From Paeniglutamicibacter psychrophenolicus (GTDB lineage Bacteria > Actinomycetota > Actinomycetes > Actinomycetales > Micrococcaceae): a stretch of 64,000 nucleotides of DNA. Made by a program: the position numbers and the translations under genes. The notes under the pieces were generated by a model. The model saw nothing but the letters and a program-made list of their open reading frames with translations. It did no database searches and was not told the origin of the DNA. Below, in pieces: positions 54,140 to 62,426 of the stretch (its first letter is position 1; every line of letters begins with the position of its first letter). The DNA lies in assembly GCF_017876575.1 (NCBI RefSeq), contig NZ_JAGIOE010000001.1, positions 248,001 through 312,000 of the forward strand. The letters are read 5' to 3'.

Positions 54140-55048
54140 CTAGAAACGGAAGATCTTGTGGAGCTGGCGGCCGAGTCCCGCAAGCAGGATGACCACCGCG
54201 ACGATGACCACGCCCGGAAGGGTCGTGAGCCACCAGGCCGAGGCGAGGTATTGGCGTCCCTCGGCGATGAGCAGGCCCCATTCGGGGGTCGGCGGCGGGG
54301 ACCCGAAGCCCAGGAAGCCGAGCCCGGAGATCGCCAGGATGGCAACCCCGAGGTCCACGGCCAGCAGCGCCAGGACCGGGCCGCAGGAGTTGGGCAGGAT
54401 GTGCTTGAAGACCACCGACCAGTAGGTCCCGCCGTTCATGAACGCGGCTTCGACGTAGTCAAGGCTGCGCACCCGCAGCACCTCGGAGCGGACGACGCGG
54501 GCGAAGGATGCGATGGAGGCGATGCCCACGCCGATGCCCAGGGAGATCGGTCCCGGCGCAAAGGCGGTGACGATGATCAGCGACACCAGGAAGCCCGGGA
54601 CGGCAAGCAGCACGTCGATCAGGCGCATGGTCACGGCGTCGGCGGCACGTCCCGCGGTTGCGGCCAACAGGCCCAGGCCGGTTCCCACCACGAGGCCGAT
54701 GGACACGGCCAGTCCCGCGGTCAACAGGGTCTGGCTGGTTCCATGGACCACCCGGGCAAACACGTCCCTTCCCAGGTGGTCGGTGCCGAACCAGTGTTCG
54801 GCACCGGGAGCCTGGAACTTCTGCGCGGGAACACCGCTGATGGGGTCGAATCCGCTGAAAAGCGTCGGGAACAGCGCCCAGCCCAGGACCATGGCCAGCG
54901 GGGCGCAGGTGAGCCAGAAGGCGGGGGAACGAAGGGCGCCGGCCTTCTTCCTCGGCGCGGCAACCTCGTCCACCTTGAGGGGTGCAACGACCGGGACGTT
55001 GTCCTGGGCCTCGACCCGGGTCAACGGTTCATCTAGTTTGATGCTCAT
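54140..55048 (-). CDS. ABC importer permease, DppC type
   Basis: A 302-residue permease with about six membrane segments and the DppC-type N-terminal cytoplasmic part. The binding-protein-dependent transport motif is in SLDYVEAAFMNGGTYWSVVFKHILPN. The segment HWFGTDHLGRDVFARVVHG is characteristic of DppC/OppC proteins. It pairs with the DppB-type permease 18 bases upstream. The importer probably brings in an organosulfur compound, judged from the operon, not from the permease itself. Confidence 0.9.
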   Translation of the reverse strand: MSIKLDEPLTRVEAQDNVPVVAPLKVDEVAAPRKKAGALRSPAFWLTCAPLAMVLGWALFPTLFSGFDPISGVPAQKFQAPGAEHWFGTDHLGRDVFARVVHGTSQTLLTAGLAVSIGLVVGTGLGLLAATAGRAADAVTMRLIDVLLAVPGFLVSLIIVTAFAPGPISLGIGVGIASIASFARVVRSEVLRVRSLDYVEAAFMNGGTYWSVVFKHILPNSCGPVLALLAVDLGVAILAISGLGFLGFGSPPPTPEWGLLIAEGRQYLASAWWLTTLPGVVIVAVVILLAGLGRQLHKIFRF

Positions 55049-55066
55049 GGTTTTCTCCGTTCGTTC

Positions 55067-56026
55067 CTAGGCCACAAGTGCGCGCGGTGCCCCGTGCGTT
55101 CCACTCTTGAGGATCCGCGGATCCAGCAGCGGGTAAAGCAGGTCGACCACCAGGTTCACCACGACGAATGCCGTGGCCGTGAGCAGTACGAGCCCCTGGA
55201 CCAGGGCGACGTCCTGCGCCGTGACCGACTGCAGCACGACCTGGCCCAGGCCCGAGCGGGCGAACACCGTCTCGGTGATGACGGATCCGGCAAGCAGCGT
55301 TCCCACGGTGATCCCGCTGATGGTCATGGCCGGTGCCGCGGCGTTCTTCAGGGTGTGGCGGAAGAAGATCCACGACGGCGAAGCACCCTTGGCGCGCAGC
55401 ACGTCGATGAACGGCTGGGCGTGCACATTGTCCACGCTCTTGAGGAGCACCTGGGCGATCGGGGCGGAGACGTGGATGGCCAGCACGAGCACCGGAACGG
55501 CGATCGAGGCAAAGGACCCGTCCGGGAACAGCGACATGATTCCCAGCTTGATGGACAGCACCTGCAATAGCACCAGTCCCAGCCAGAACACCGGGACCGC
55601 CGCGAAGAGCGGCGGCAGGTTGAGCACCAGCCGCTTCAGCCACGCCTTGCGTGCCAACGTGGCCGAGGCGACCAGCACCACCGCGAAGACGACCGCGGTG
55701 ACGAAGGCGCTGGAGGCCAGCACCAGCGTCGATCCGACGACGGCGCCGATGCGTTCGGCAACCGGCTGGCCCGAGGCCAGCGAGTAGCCGAAGTCCCCGG
55801 TGAAGAGGCCGGCCAGTTGGCTGAAGTACTGCACGATCAAGGGCTGGTCGTAGCCGTACTGCGCCTTCATGGCGGCAATGGTTGCCGGGTCGGCCGCAGC
55901 ATCGGCTGAAAGGAAGATCGTTACCGGGTCATTTGGCAGCAGCTGCACGGCCAGGAAGACCAAGGTGTAGGCAAGCCAAATGACGAGCAAGGCTTGTCCG
56001 ATGCGTCGCGCGATGTATGCGGCCAT
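55067..56026 (-). CDS. ABC importer permease, DppB type
   Basis: A 319-residue permease with a first membrane segment at residues about 10-30 and five more from 100 onward. It has DppB-type motifs: YGYDQPLIVQYFSQLAGLFTGDFGYS near 55-80 and the ATPase-contacting loop DVLRAKGASPSWIFFRHTLKN. It lies six bases after the binding-protein gene. Confidence 0.9.
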   Translation of the reverse strand: MAAYIARRIGQALLVIWLAYTLVFLAVQLLPNDPVTIFLSADAAADPATIAAMKAQYGYDQPLIVQYFSQLAGLFTGDFGYSLASGQPVAERIGAVVGSTLVLASSAFVTAVVFAVVLVASATLARKAWLKRLVLNLPPLFAAVPVFWLGLVLLQVLSIKLGIMSLFPDGSFASIAVPVLVLAIHVSAPIAQVLLKSVDNVHAQPFIDVLRAKGASPSWIFFRHTLKNAAAPAMTISGITVGTLLAGSVITETVFARSGLGQVVLQSVTAQDVALVQGLVLLTATAFVVVNLVVDLLYPLLDPRILKSGTHGAPRALVA

Positions 56027-56032
56027 GGTTGG

Positions 56033-57691
56033 CTACTTTCCGGTCTTCCAGGCGCCCTGGAAGATCGGGGCGGTGCCGGAGGTGAATTCAACGTGGGCGT
56101 CGGAGTTGCCGCCGTAGACCTGGACTTCGTCCCACAAGACGAGGGACAGCGCCTTTTCGGTGACCAGCTGGCGCTGTTCCTCGGCGACCAGTTCCTTGTG
56201 CTCCGCTTCGCTGGTGGCGGCGCGTTCCTTGGCGAACAGCGCGTTGAGCTCGGTGTCGGCGTTCAGCGTCTGGGTGTTGTTGGCCGGGCCGAAGACCGGG
56301 CCCAGTCCGCCGTATGCAAACTGGCGGGTCCCGAAGAACTCGATGTTCGGATCGATCATGGCCGTGGCCAGGAAGGTGTTGTCGGCGGCGCGGTTGATGA
56401 GCTTGACGCCGATTTCGCGCCACTGCTGTTCGATCAATTCGAAGGCGGGCTTGATGACGACGGAGTTGTTCGAGCTGGTGATGGTGAGTTCCAGCTTCTT
56501 GCCGTCCTTCTCGCGGACGCCGTCGGCTCCGACGACCCAGCCTGCCTCGTCGAGCAGGGCCTTGGACTTTTCCGGGTTGTAGGCCAGGTCCGCGGACAGG
56601 TCGATGAATCCGGGTGCCGCGTGGTTCAGGACGGAGTCGGCGATGACGTAGCTGTCGGAAAGCACGGTGTCCTTGATGGACTGGCGGTCGATGCCGACCT
56701 GGAGTGCCTGGCGCACCTTGGCATCGGCGAGCTTGCCGTTGCCGATGCGCACCGCTGCCATGTTCGTGGTCAGGTCGACGCCCTGGGCCGGAAGGACCTG
56801 GTCGCCGCTGCTCTTGAGTGCCTGCTCGTCCACGGGCTGGAGTCCGCGCACCAGGTCGACCTGCCCGGTTTGCACGGCGCCGGCGCGGTGGGCGACCTCG
56901 GGCAGGTACTTCACCACGAGCTTGTCCAGGTATGCGGCGCCCTGGTTGGGGGCCGTTTCCGGTGCCCACTTGTAGTCGGCGCGCTTGGCGAAGGTGACTT
57001 CCTCGTCGGTCTTTTCGGATTCAAAGACGAACGGGCCGGATCCGATGATCTTCGCGATCGCCGACTGTCCGGCATTGTCCAGCTTCAGTGTTGCCGGGGA
57101 AACCAGGCCCGCAGTGACTGACGAAGTGGCGCGCAGGAAGTTGGCGTCCGGTGCCTTGAGCGTGACCTTGACCTGGTTCTTTCCCACGACCTTCGAGGAC
57201 TTGTAGGAGGCGAAGTCGACGTTCGGTGCGACCTGCGCGTCCTTGATCCCCAGCCCAAGCGCGTCAAGGTTTTCCTTCACGGCCTTGGCATCGAGCGGAG
57301 TTCCGTCGGAGAAGGTCACGCCGTCACGGATGGTGAAGGTGAATTCGGTCTGGTCCTTGCTGGCGCTGAACTCGGAGGCGATCCAGCTTACGAGCTTTCC
57401 CGATTCCGTGTCGAAATAGGTCAGGCGGTCCAGCACGCTGTTGAGGACGTTGGACTTCTCGTAGAAGCGTGCGGCCTGGGTCTGCCAGTTGTTGATCGGG
57501 GCGACCTCCGCGTAGACGAAGGTTCCTCCCTGCACCGGCTCGGTGCTGACCGGGCCGGCCGCGTTGCCCGTTGCTGGGGCTCCGGACCCGCACGCGCTCA
57601 GTGCAAGGGTGGCGACGGAAAGTACCGTAAGAATCTTGACGCTGAGGCTGGCGCGAATACGTCGCTTGGCCGGTGGGTTGGTGTTGCCCAT
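56033..57691 (-). CDS. Periplasmic-type solute-binding lipoprotein, family 5
   Basis: A 552-residue lipoprotein: signal peptide with lipobox LSAC (C34), then a family 5 extracellular solute-binding domain (DppA/OppA/NikA fold) with IRDGVTFSDGTPLDAKAV and RQALQVGIDRQSI. It captures the substrate for the two permeases and fused ATPase encoded downstream. It is the first gene of a six-gene unit that ends with two sulfur-type monooxygenases. A SAM-I-like leader precedes it by about 108 bases. The ligand is probably a sulfur compound such as a sulfone or sulfonate. Confidence 0.9.
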   Translation of the reverse strand: MGNTNPPAKRRIRASLSVKILTVLSVATLALSACGSGAPATGNAAGPVSTEPVQGGTFVYAEVAPINNWQTQAARFYEKSNVLNSVLDRLTYFDTESGKLVSWIASEFSASKDQTEFTFTIRDGVTFSDGTPLDAKAVKENLDALGLGIKDAQVAPNVDFASYKSSKVVGKNQVKVTLKAPDANFLRATSSVTAGLVSPATLKLDNAGQSAIAKIIGSGPFVFESEKTDEEVTFAKRADYKWAPETAPNQGAAYLDKLVVKYLPEVAHRAGAVQTGQVDLVRGLQPVDEQALKSSGDQVLPAQGVDLTTNMAAVRIGNGKLADAKVRQALQVGIDRQSIKDTVLSDSYVIADSVLNHAAPGFIDLSADLAYNPEKSKALLDEAGWVVGADGVREKDGKKLELTITSSNNSVVIKPAFELIEQQWREIGVKLINRAADNTFLATAMIDPNIEFFGTRQFAYGGLGPVFGPANNTQTLNADTELNALFAKERAATSEAEHKELVAEEQRQLVTEKALSLVLWDEVQVYGGNSDAHVEFTSGTAPIFQGAWKTGK

Positions 57692-57796
57692 GAGTATTTC
57701 CCTCTCGGTTCACCCGAGGAACGCCGCGACATGGCTGGTCAATCGGATACCGCGTGGGGCATGACGGTATTCGGTGGACCGCGCAGAGTTTGGCTA

Positions 57797-57890
57797 TCTC
57801 CATCGGTCCTGGCGGTAGCACCGGCTCCCCGTGACGGGAGTGGTTGCTGCGACGTCAACGAGCCAGGTCTCTCAGTCGCTCTGGATGGTG
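57797..57890 (-). ncRNA. S-box-like (SAM-I clan) riboswitch A, upstream of the importer operon
   Basis: Read on the minus strand, P1 pairs CCATC (57888-57884) with GATGG (57804-57800), P2 pairs GCGAC with GTCGC, the inner helix GAG/CTC encloses the conserved CCTGG loop, then GCAGCAACC, a CTCCC/GGGAG P3, and GGTGCTACCGCC. These match the S-box core. P2 differs from the other two copies by a compensatory pair (GCGAC/GTCGC against GCGGC/GCCGC). Family choice (SAM-I, SAM-IV or the I/IV variant) is uncertain. Confidence 0.8.
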
Positions 57891-58262
57891 TGTGCCCGTA
57901 AGTGGCTGGTTGCCGACTTCGAACACTTCAAGTGTGTTGCAGGATCTTCGATATGACCAAGGAAATGGGGCCCGCGGTGAAACAAACCGACGCAATGGGT
58001 CGATTCCTGGCTTGAATCGAGTCGCCGGACGTCACAAGACCGATTGTGACGCACCGATTTCCGGAAGCTTGCGTCATCATCGAGTCATGTTGACAATGAA
58101 GCGCTGGTATCGGCGGCATTTCAGCGCCCCGAAAAGCACTCCGACCAGTTCGCCGCTTGATGGTTACGGACCCTGCCAATCGCAAGATCCCATGCTCGGC
58201 CATCGCTTGCGGGCAGCGGTCCACCGTATGCCGGTGCGCCCCAAACGTGGTTGGATCGGTTC
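57891..58262. other. Intergenic region between riboswitch A and the DUF1345 gene
   Basis: No gene recognised. It must contain the divergent promoters of the importer operon (minus strand) and of the DUF1345 gene (plus strand). I could not assign -10/-35 boxes with confidence. Confidence 0.4.
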
Positions 58263-58913
58263 ATGAAAAGCACGTTGTCGCAGCGCGCCAGGCACCGCAG
58301 GCTGCGCGTTCTGGGCATGCTCGCCGGCGGAGTCGCCGCCACTGCATTGACCGGCCTCCTGGGAGCCTGGGTTTACGCTCCGGCCGTCGGCTGGACCGTG
58401 GCAGCGCTGATTTACAACGCCTGGGTATGGATCACCATTGCCCCCATGGACCATGCCCGCACCGCGGCCCACGCACAGGAGGAGGACCCGGGATTCCAGA
58501 CCACGGACCTGCTGATCCTCTTCGCGGCCATCGGCTCGCTGGCCGCGGTCGTGATGGTGATGGCCGGCAGCAGGGACCTGGCCGGAGGCGCAAGGTTGCC
58601 GTTGGCACTGCTGGCACTGACCTGCACCGCGATGTCGTGGCTGATGGTCCATACGCTCTACACGCTGCGCTACGCCATGATCTATTACAGCGGCACACCG
58701 GGCGGCATCGAATTCAACCAGGACGAGGCCCCGCAATACACGGACATCGCCTACATGGCGTTCAGCGTGGGCATGACCTACCAGGTCTCGGACACCAGCA
58801 TCACCACGCGTGAAATGCGCTCGGCGGTCTTGCGCCACAGCTTGCTGGCGTTCCTCTTCGGCACCGGAATCCTCGCCACCACCATCAACCTGGTGGTCAG
58901 CCTTGCCGCGTAA
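58263..58913 (+). CDS. DUF1345 membrane protein
   Basis: A 216-residue membrane protein with about five segments (near residues 20-40, 45-63, 83-103, 113-132, 190-212) and the DUF1345 signature DIAYMAFSVGMTYQVSDTSI. Function unknown. The ATG opening MKSTLSQ is preferred; a TTG four codons upstream is possible. The ribosome binding site is weak. It lies between two sulfur operons on the opposite strand and has no evident link to them. Confidence 0.82.
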   Translation: MKSTLSQRARHRRLRVLGMLAGGVAATALTGLLGAWVYAPAVGWTVAALIYNAWVWITIAPMDHARTAAHAQEEDPGFQTTDLLILFAAIGSLAAVVMVMAGSRDLAGGARLPLALLALTCTAMSWLMVHTLYTLRYAMIYYSGTPGGIEFNQDEAPQYTDIAYMAFSVGMTYQVSDTSITTREMRSAVLRHSLLAFLFGTGILATTINLVVSLAA

Positions 58914-58915
58914 AT

Positions 58916-58958
58916 GGCTGGGGAGGCGGTGCATCCATGGTGCGCCACCTCCCCAACC
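58916..58958. terminator. Hairpin between convergent DUF1345 and DmoA-like genes
   Basis: Seventeen-base arms (58916-58932 and 58942-58958) pair with a few G-U or mismatched positions, best on the minus strand. The position between two converging gene ends suggests a bidirectional terminator. Confidence 0.65.
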
Positions 58959-58984
58959 GGCAGGGAACTTTGCCCCGCTATTAC

Positions 58985-60388
58985 TTACTTGACCTCGGCG
59001 TTCGAGAACCGGTAGTTGGCCGCGCGGTGCGAGTCCTGGACCCGGTCGCCCTTGCCGAAGAGCTTGTTGCGCAGCGTGCCCTCAACGTAATCGGTCGGGT
59101 AGGCACCGCGGGCCTGCAGCTCGGGAACGATGAACTCGACGATGTCCTCGAAGGTGCCCGGGGTGATGGCGTAGGCCAGGTTGAACCCGTCCACGTCGGT
59201 GTCCTGCACCCACTCGATCAGCTTGTCGGCGACCTCGGTCGGCGAGCCCACGGTGATCGGGCCGAAGCCGCCCACGCCGACCCACTCGGCCAACTGGCGG
59301 ATCGTCCACGGGTTCCCGGCGTCCCCGCTGGCCTTCTGGAAGGTCGCCACGGAGGACTGGATGGCGTTGGACTTCACGTTGTCGCCAATGACGTCGTCCG
59401 GACCGTAGGTGGACAGGTCGATGCCCATCCAGCCCGAGATCAGGGCCAGGGCGCCGTCGATGTCGGCGTAGGACTTGTAGTCCTCGAACTTTGCCTGGGC
59501 CGCTGCGGAGTCCACGTCCGTGATGATGGTCTGCATGGCGTAGATGCGCACATCGTAGCGGTCGCGGCCGGCGGCCTCGACCTCGTCGCGGATCTTGGTG
59601 ACGGTGGCCTTGAGCAGTTCCTTGGTCGGGGAGGTCACGAAGACGGCTTCGGCGTTCTCCGAGGCGAACTTCAGCCCGCGCGGCGAGGTGCCCGCCTGGA
59701 AGACGACAGGGGTGCGCTGCGGGCTGGGCTCGGTGATCGCGATGCCCGGGACCTTGAAGTACTTGCCCTCGTGCTTGATCTCGTGGACCTTGGCCGGGTC
59801 GGTGAAGATGCCGCGCTCGGCGTCGCGCACCACCGCGTCCTCTTCCCAGGAGCCCTCGAGCAGTTTGTACACGACCTCCATGTACTCGTCGGCGTGGTTG
59901 TAGCGCTCGTCGTGCTCGAGCTGGTCTTCCTGGCCCATGTTCCGGGCGGCGGAGGGCAGGTAGCCGGTGACCACGTTCCAGCCGATGCGACCCTTGGTCA
60001 GGTGGTCAAGGGTGGCCAGGCGGCGGGCAAACGGGTACGGGTGCTCATAGGCGGTGCCGGCGGTGACGCCGAAGCCGAGGTTCTCGGTCACCGAGGCCAT
60101 GGCCGAGACGAGCATGAACGGGTCGTTGACCGGGACCTGGGTGCCGGCACGCAGCGGAACCTCGTTGGAGCCGCCGAAGACGTCATAGGTGCCCAACACG
60201 TCGGCGATGAAGATGCCGTCGAACTTGCCCTTTTCCAGGGTCTTGGCCAGGTCGGTCCAGTAGGACAGGTCCTTGTAGCGGGCTGACTGGTCCTTGGGGT
60301 GCTTCCACAAACCCGGGGACTGGTGTCCCACGCAGTTCATGTCGAAGGCGTTGAATCGGATCTGGCGTGTGGCCGGCGTCGTGCTCAT
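58985..60388 (-). CDS. FMN-dependent monooxygenase, dimethyl-sulfide monooxygenase (DmoA)-like
   Basis: A 467-residue luciferase-like monooxygenase. It resembles DmoA of Hyphomicrobium closely from memory: RFNAFDMNCVGHQSPGLWKHP at the N-terminus, HLTKGRIGWNVVTGYLPSAARN, SPQRTPVVFQAGTSPRG, and DVDGFNLAYAITPGTFEDI. DmoA oxidises dimethyl sulfide with reduced FMN. The substrate here is inferred; dibenzothiophene sulfone or other sulfones are alternatives. It follows the DszC-like gene by 81 bases in the second riboswitch-controlled unit. Confidence 0.83.
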   Translation of the reverse strand: MSTTPATRQIRFNAFDMNCVGHQSPGLWKHPKDQSARYKDLSYWTDLAKTLEKGKFDGIFIADVLGTYDVFGGSNEVPLRAGTQVPVNDPFMLVSAMASVTENLGFGVTAGTAYEHPYPFARRLATLDHLTKGRIGWNVVTGYLPSAARNMGQEDQLEHDERYNHADEYMEVVYKLLEGSWEEDAVVRDAERGIFTDPAKVHEIKHEGKYFKVPGIAITEPSPQRTPVVFQAGTSPRGLKFASENAEAVFVTSPTKELLKATVTKIRDEVEAAGRDRYDVRIYAMQTIITDVDSAAAQAKFEDYKSYADIDGALALISGWMGIDLSTYGPDDVIGDNVKSNAIQSSVATFQKASGDAGNPWTIRQLAEWVGVGGFGPITVGSPTEVADKLIEWVQDTDVDGFNLAYAITPGTFEDIVEFIVPELQARGAYPTDYVEGTLRNKLFGKGDRVQDSHRAANYRFSNAEVK

Positions 60389-60469
60389 GGTTGTCCTTTG
60401 CGGGAGTGTCGGGTGGTTGTCGGTCCGGTACGGGACGGGCCGGCGGTGTGGGTTCTGGGGGCGGGATGC

Positions 60470-61807
60470 CTAGGGCAGTGCGGTGGCCGGGGTCGGGCCG
60501 ACGTCGCCGATGGCGTTCAGCTGCTGGGGCGCCGCGCCGTTGACCTCGTAGTCGCCGATGATCCGCGACTTGTAGATCGCCGGGTTGTGCGTGGCCACGG
60601 TGCGGGCGTTGCGCCAGTGCCGGTCGAGGTTGCAGCTCGTGGCGGTTGCCGAGGCGCCCAACCCGTCAAAGAGCTTGGTCGCAGCGGAGAGCGCCAGCGG
60701 TTGCACGATGGCCTGGGCCCGGTCCGCCGAGAGCTCGCAGACCGCGAAGCGCTCGGCCGCGCTCAGCGACGTGTCGGCCAGGGCGACCTCGATCTCCGCA
60801 ACCGCCGCCAGGACGATGGAATCAACCGCGAACGCGGTGCCGGAAATCTCCCCGACCAGCTGCAGGACCTGTGGCTCCTCGCGCACCGGCACCCCGGTTC
60901 CGGTGCTGAACGACCGGGTGCGGGCCTGGACGGCGGAGCGCACGTCGTTGAGCGCCGCGCGGGTGATCCCGGCCTGTACCGCCAGGAGCACCAGCTGGAA
61001 GATCGCGGATTCCGGATCGTTGATCTGCTGCTCCTCGGGAAGGACAGTGTCGACCGGGACGTTCTCGAACGTGGTCGATCCGGTCCCGGTGAGCTGCTGG
61101 CCGAAGCCGTCCCAATCATCAAAGATCTTCACGCCGGAGTGCTGGGTGGAGACCACGGCGATCTGCCGTCCGGCGCGGGTGGGGTGAGCCGCGGCGACGG
61201 CGACCCAGTCGGCGTAGATGGTGCCGGTGCAATAGTATTTTTCGCCGTTGAGGATCCAGCGCTCCCCATTCTTGGCGATGGTCGTATTCAGCGTGCCCAA
61301 CCGGTTTCCGCCACGTTCGGTGTAGGCATTGCCGACGATCTGTCCGGCAACGATGCGTTCGACCCAGCGGTGCCGCAGGGCGACGTCTTCGAGCTGCAGC
61401 ACGGATTCCACGAAGCCGATGTGCGAACGCCAGAGGTGTGCGACCTGCGAATCGGCCTCGCCCAGTTCGATGAGCAGGCGGAACAAATCCAGCAGGCTGG
61501 CCCCGTAGCCGCCCTCGGCCGCCGGGATGCGCAGGGCCCCGAAGCGCTCGCGGTTGAGCCAGCCGACCGGCTCGAAGGGAAGTGTCCTGTTCGCGTCGCG
61601 CTCGCTGGCCCCGGCAGCGATCTTGGCGAAGACCGGGCGGAAGATTGCGGCCAGCTCGTCGTAGTGCCCGTCCTTGGGGACTCCGGGGGTGAGCTTGAGC
61701 AGGTGCCTGGCAGGGGTGTTGCCGGTGAACGCGTCTAGATTGACGGCCCCGAAAATGTTCGGATCCGCTTCGACATTGTGTGCATCGTTGAAAGACTCGA
61801 CAGCCAT
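60470..61807 (-). CDS. Acyl-CoA-dehydrogenase-fold monooxygenase, DszC/SfnB-like (second copy)
   Basis: A 445-residue paralogue of the DszC/SfnB-like protein at 51206-52441, sharing NGEKYYCTGTIYADWVAV and RHWRNARTVATHNP but with a 35-residue N-terminal extension. The ATG at 61807 is fixed by GGAGAG, whose first two bases are part of helix P1 of the upstream riboswitch. It is the first gene of a two-gene unit with the DmoA-like enzyme. It probably oxygenates a sulfide or sulfone; the flavin would come from a separate reductase not seen here. Confidence 0.85.
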   Translation of the reverse strand: MAVESFNDAHNVEADPNIFGAVNLDAFTGNTPARHLLKLTPGVPKDGHYDELAAIFRPVFAKIAAGASERDANRTLPFEPVGWLNRERFGALRIPAAEGGYGASLLDLFRLLIELGEADSQVAHLWRSHIGFVESVLQLEDVALRHRWVERIVAGQIVGNAYTERGGNRLGTLNTTIAKNGERWILNGEKYYCTGTIYADWVAVAAAHPTRAGRQIAVVSTQHSGVKIFDDWDGFGQQLTGTGSTTFENVPVDTVLPEEQQINDPESAIFQLVLLAVQAGITRAALNDVRSAVQARTRSFSTGTGVPVREEPQVLQLVGEISGTAFAVDSIVLAAVAEIEVALADTSLSAAERFAVCELSADRAQAIVQPLALSAATKLFDGLGASATATSCNLDRHWRNARTVATHNPAIYKSRIIGDYEVNGAAPQQLNAIGDVGPTPATALP

Positions 61808-61812
61808 GATTT

Positions 61813-61918
61813 CTCTCCATCGGTTCTGGCGTGAGCACCTACCGCCCAATCAAGGGGAGGGGTTGCTGCGGCGTCATGGAGCCAGATCTCTCGGCCGCTC
61901 TGGATGGTTGTTGGTCAT
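61813..61918 (-). ncRNA. S-box-like (SAM-I clan) riboswitch B, overlapping the ribosome binding site
   Basis: On the minus strand: P1 CCATC (61917-61913) with GATGG (61821-61817), P2 GCGGC/GCCGC, inner GAG/CTC around ATCTGG, GCAGCAACC, a short P3, then AGGTGCTCACGCCAG. The Shine-Dalgarno GGAGAG (61818-61813) begins with the last two bases of P1, seven bases before the ATG. Ligand binding that closes P1 would hide the ribosome binding site, an off switch at translation. Confidence 0.83.
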
Positions 61919-62333
61919 ATTTCTACACGCCGCGGCGCAGGGGTGACAACTCGGATCGTCACAATTGGGCCCTGCGCCACCGGCTGGATGGCGATCCACC
62001 AACTCAGTCCGGCCCGCGGGAATCATCGGATGTGCGGCGTTCTTCAGGCCATTCATTCGAAGCATCTGCCAATATCCCTCGGACCTGCCGAAAAACCCCG
62101 TCGGCCGTACAATCATTGGCAAATAGGATGGTGGCATGAGACTTCCAGTGTCCTTCCCGGGTGCCAGCTGCACCGGGAACACTGATTCGCAGCGTTTCCG
62201 CCATTCGATAATTTTCGATTTATACGAAGATTATTCGACCTTGAAACCAAGAAAAGCCTGACATCGAACGTTCCGTCACATTACGGTCGGTTTGCTCCCG
62301 TGACACGCCATCGAGTTTGATGAATGAAACTAC
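61919..62333. other. Divergent promoter region between riboswitches B and C
   Basis: No gene recognised. It holds promoters for the DszC/DmoA-like unit and for the synthetase gene. An AT-rich imperfect inverted repeat lies at 62205-62238; open frames here are short and lack ribosome binding sites. Confidence 0.45.
62205..62238. promoter_or_regulatory. AT-rich imperfect inverted repeat in the divergent promoter region
   Basis: TTCGATAATTTTCGA and CGAAGATTATTCGA are inverted copies with one inserted base, separated by TTTATA. The composition contrasts sharply with the surrounding GC-rich DNA. It could be an operator for a sulfur regulator or part of a promoter. Confidence 0.4.
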
Positions 62334-62420
62334 CCATCCCGAGCGGCCGAGAGATCTGGCTCCCTGACGCCGCAGCAACCACCTCCGTCAGGTGAAGTGC
62401 TAACGCCAGAACCGATGGAG
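62334..62420 (+). ncRNA. S-box-like (SAM-I clan) riboswitch C, in front of the synthetase gene
   Basis: P1 CCATC (62334-62338) pairs with GATGG (62414-62418); P2 GCGGC (62343-62347) with GCCGC (62368-62372); inner GAG/CTC encloses ATCTGG; then GCAGCAACC, P3 ACCT/AGGT and AGTGCTAACGCCAG. GGAG (62417-62420) is the ribosome binding site of the next gene, six bases before its ATG, and its GG belongs to P1. It is nearly identical to riboswitch B, on the opposite strand. Confidence 0.83.
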
Positions 62421-62426
62421 AACAAA

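Noticed and set aside
57324-57821. A leader peptide starting inside riboswitch A (MEIAKLCAVH...)
   Set aside because: Its start lies in helix P1, it runs on out of frame through the binding-protein gene, and the Cys content is not striking enough to argue for attenuation.
61831-62139. Small + strand open frames at riboswitches B and C with a shared EPDLSAA motif
   Set aside because: The shared peptide arises because the frames read through the conserved riboswitch sequence; no ribosome binding sites.
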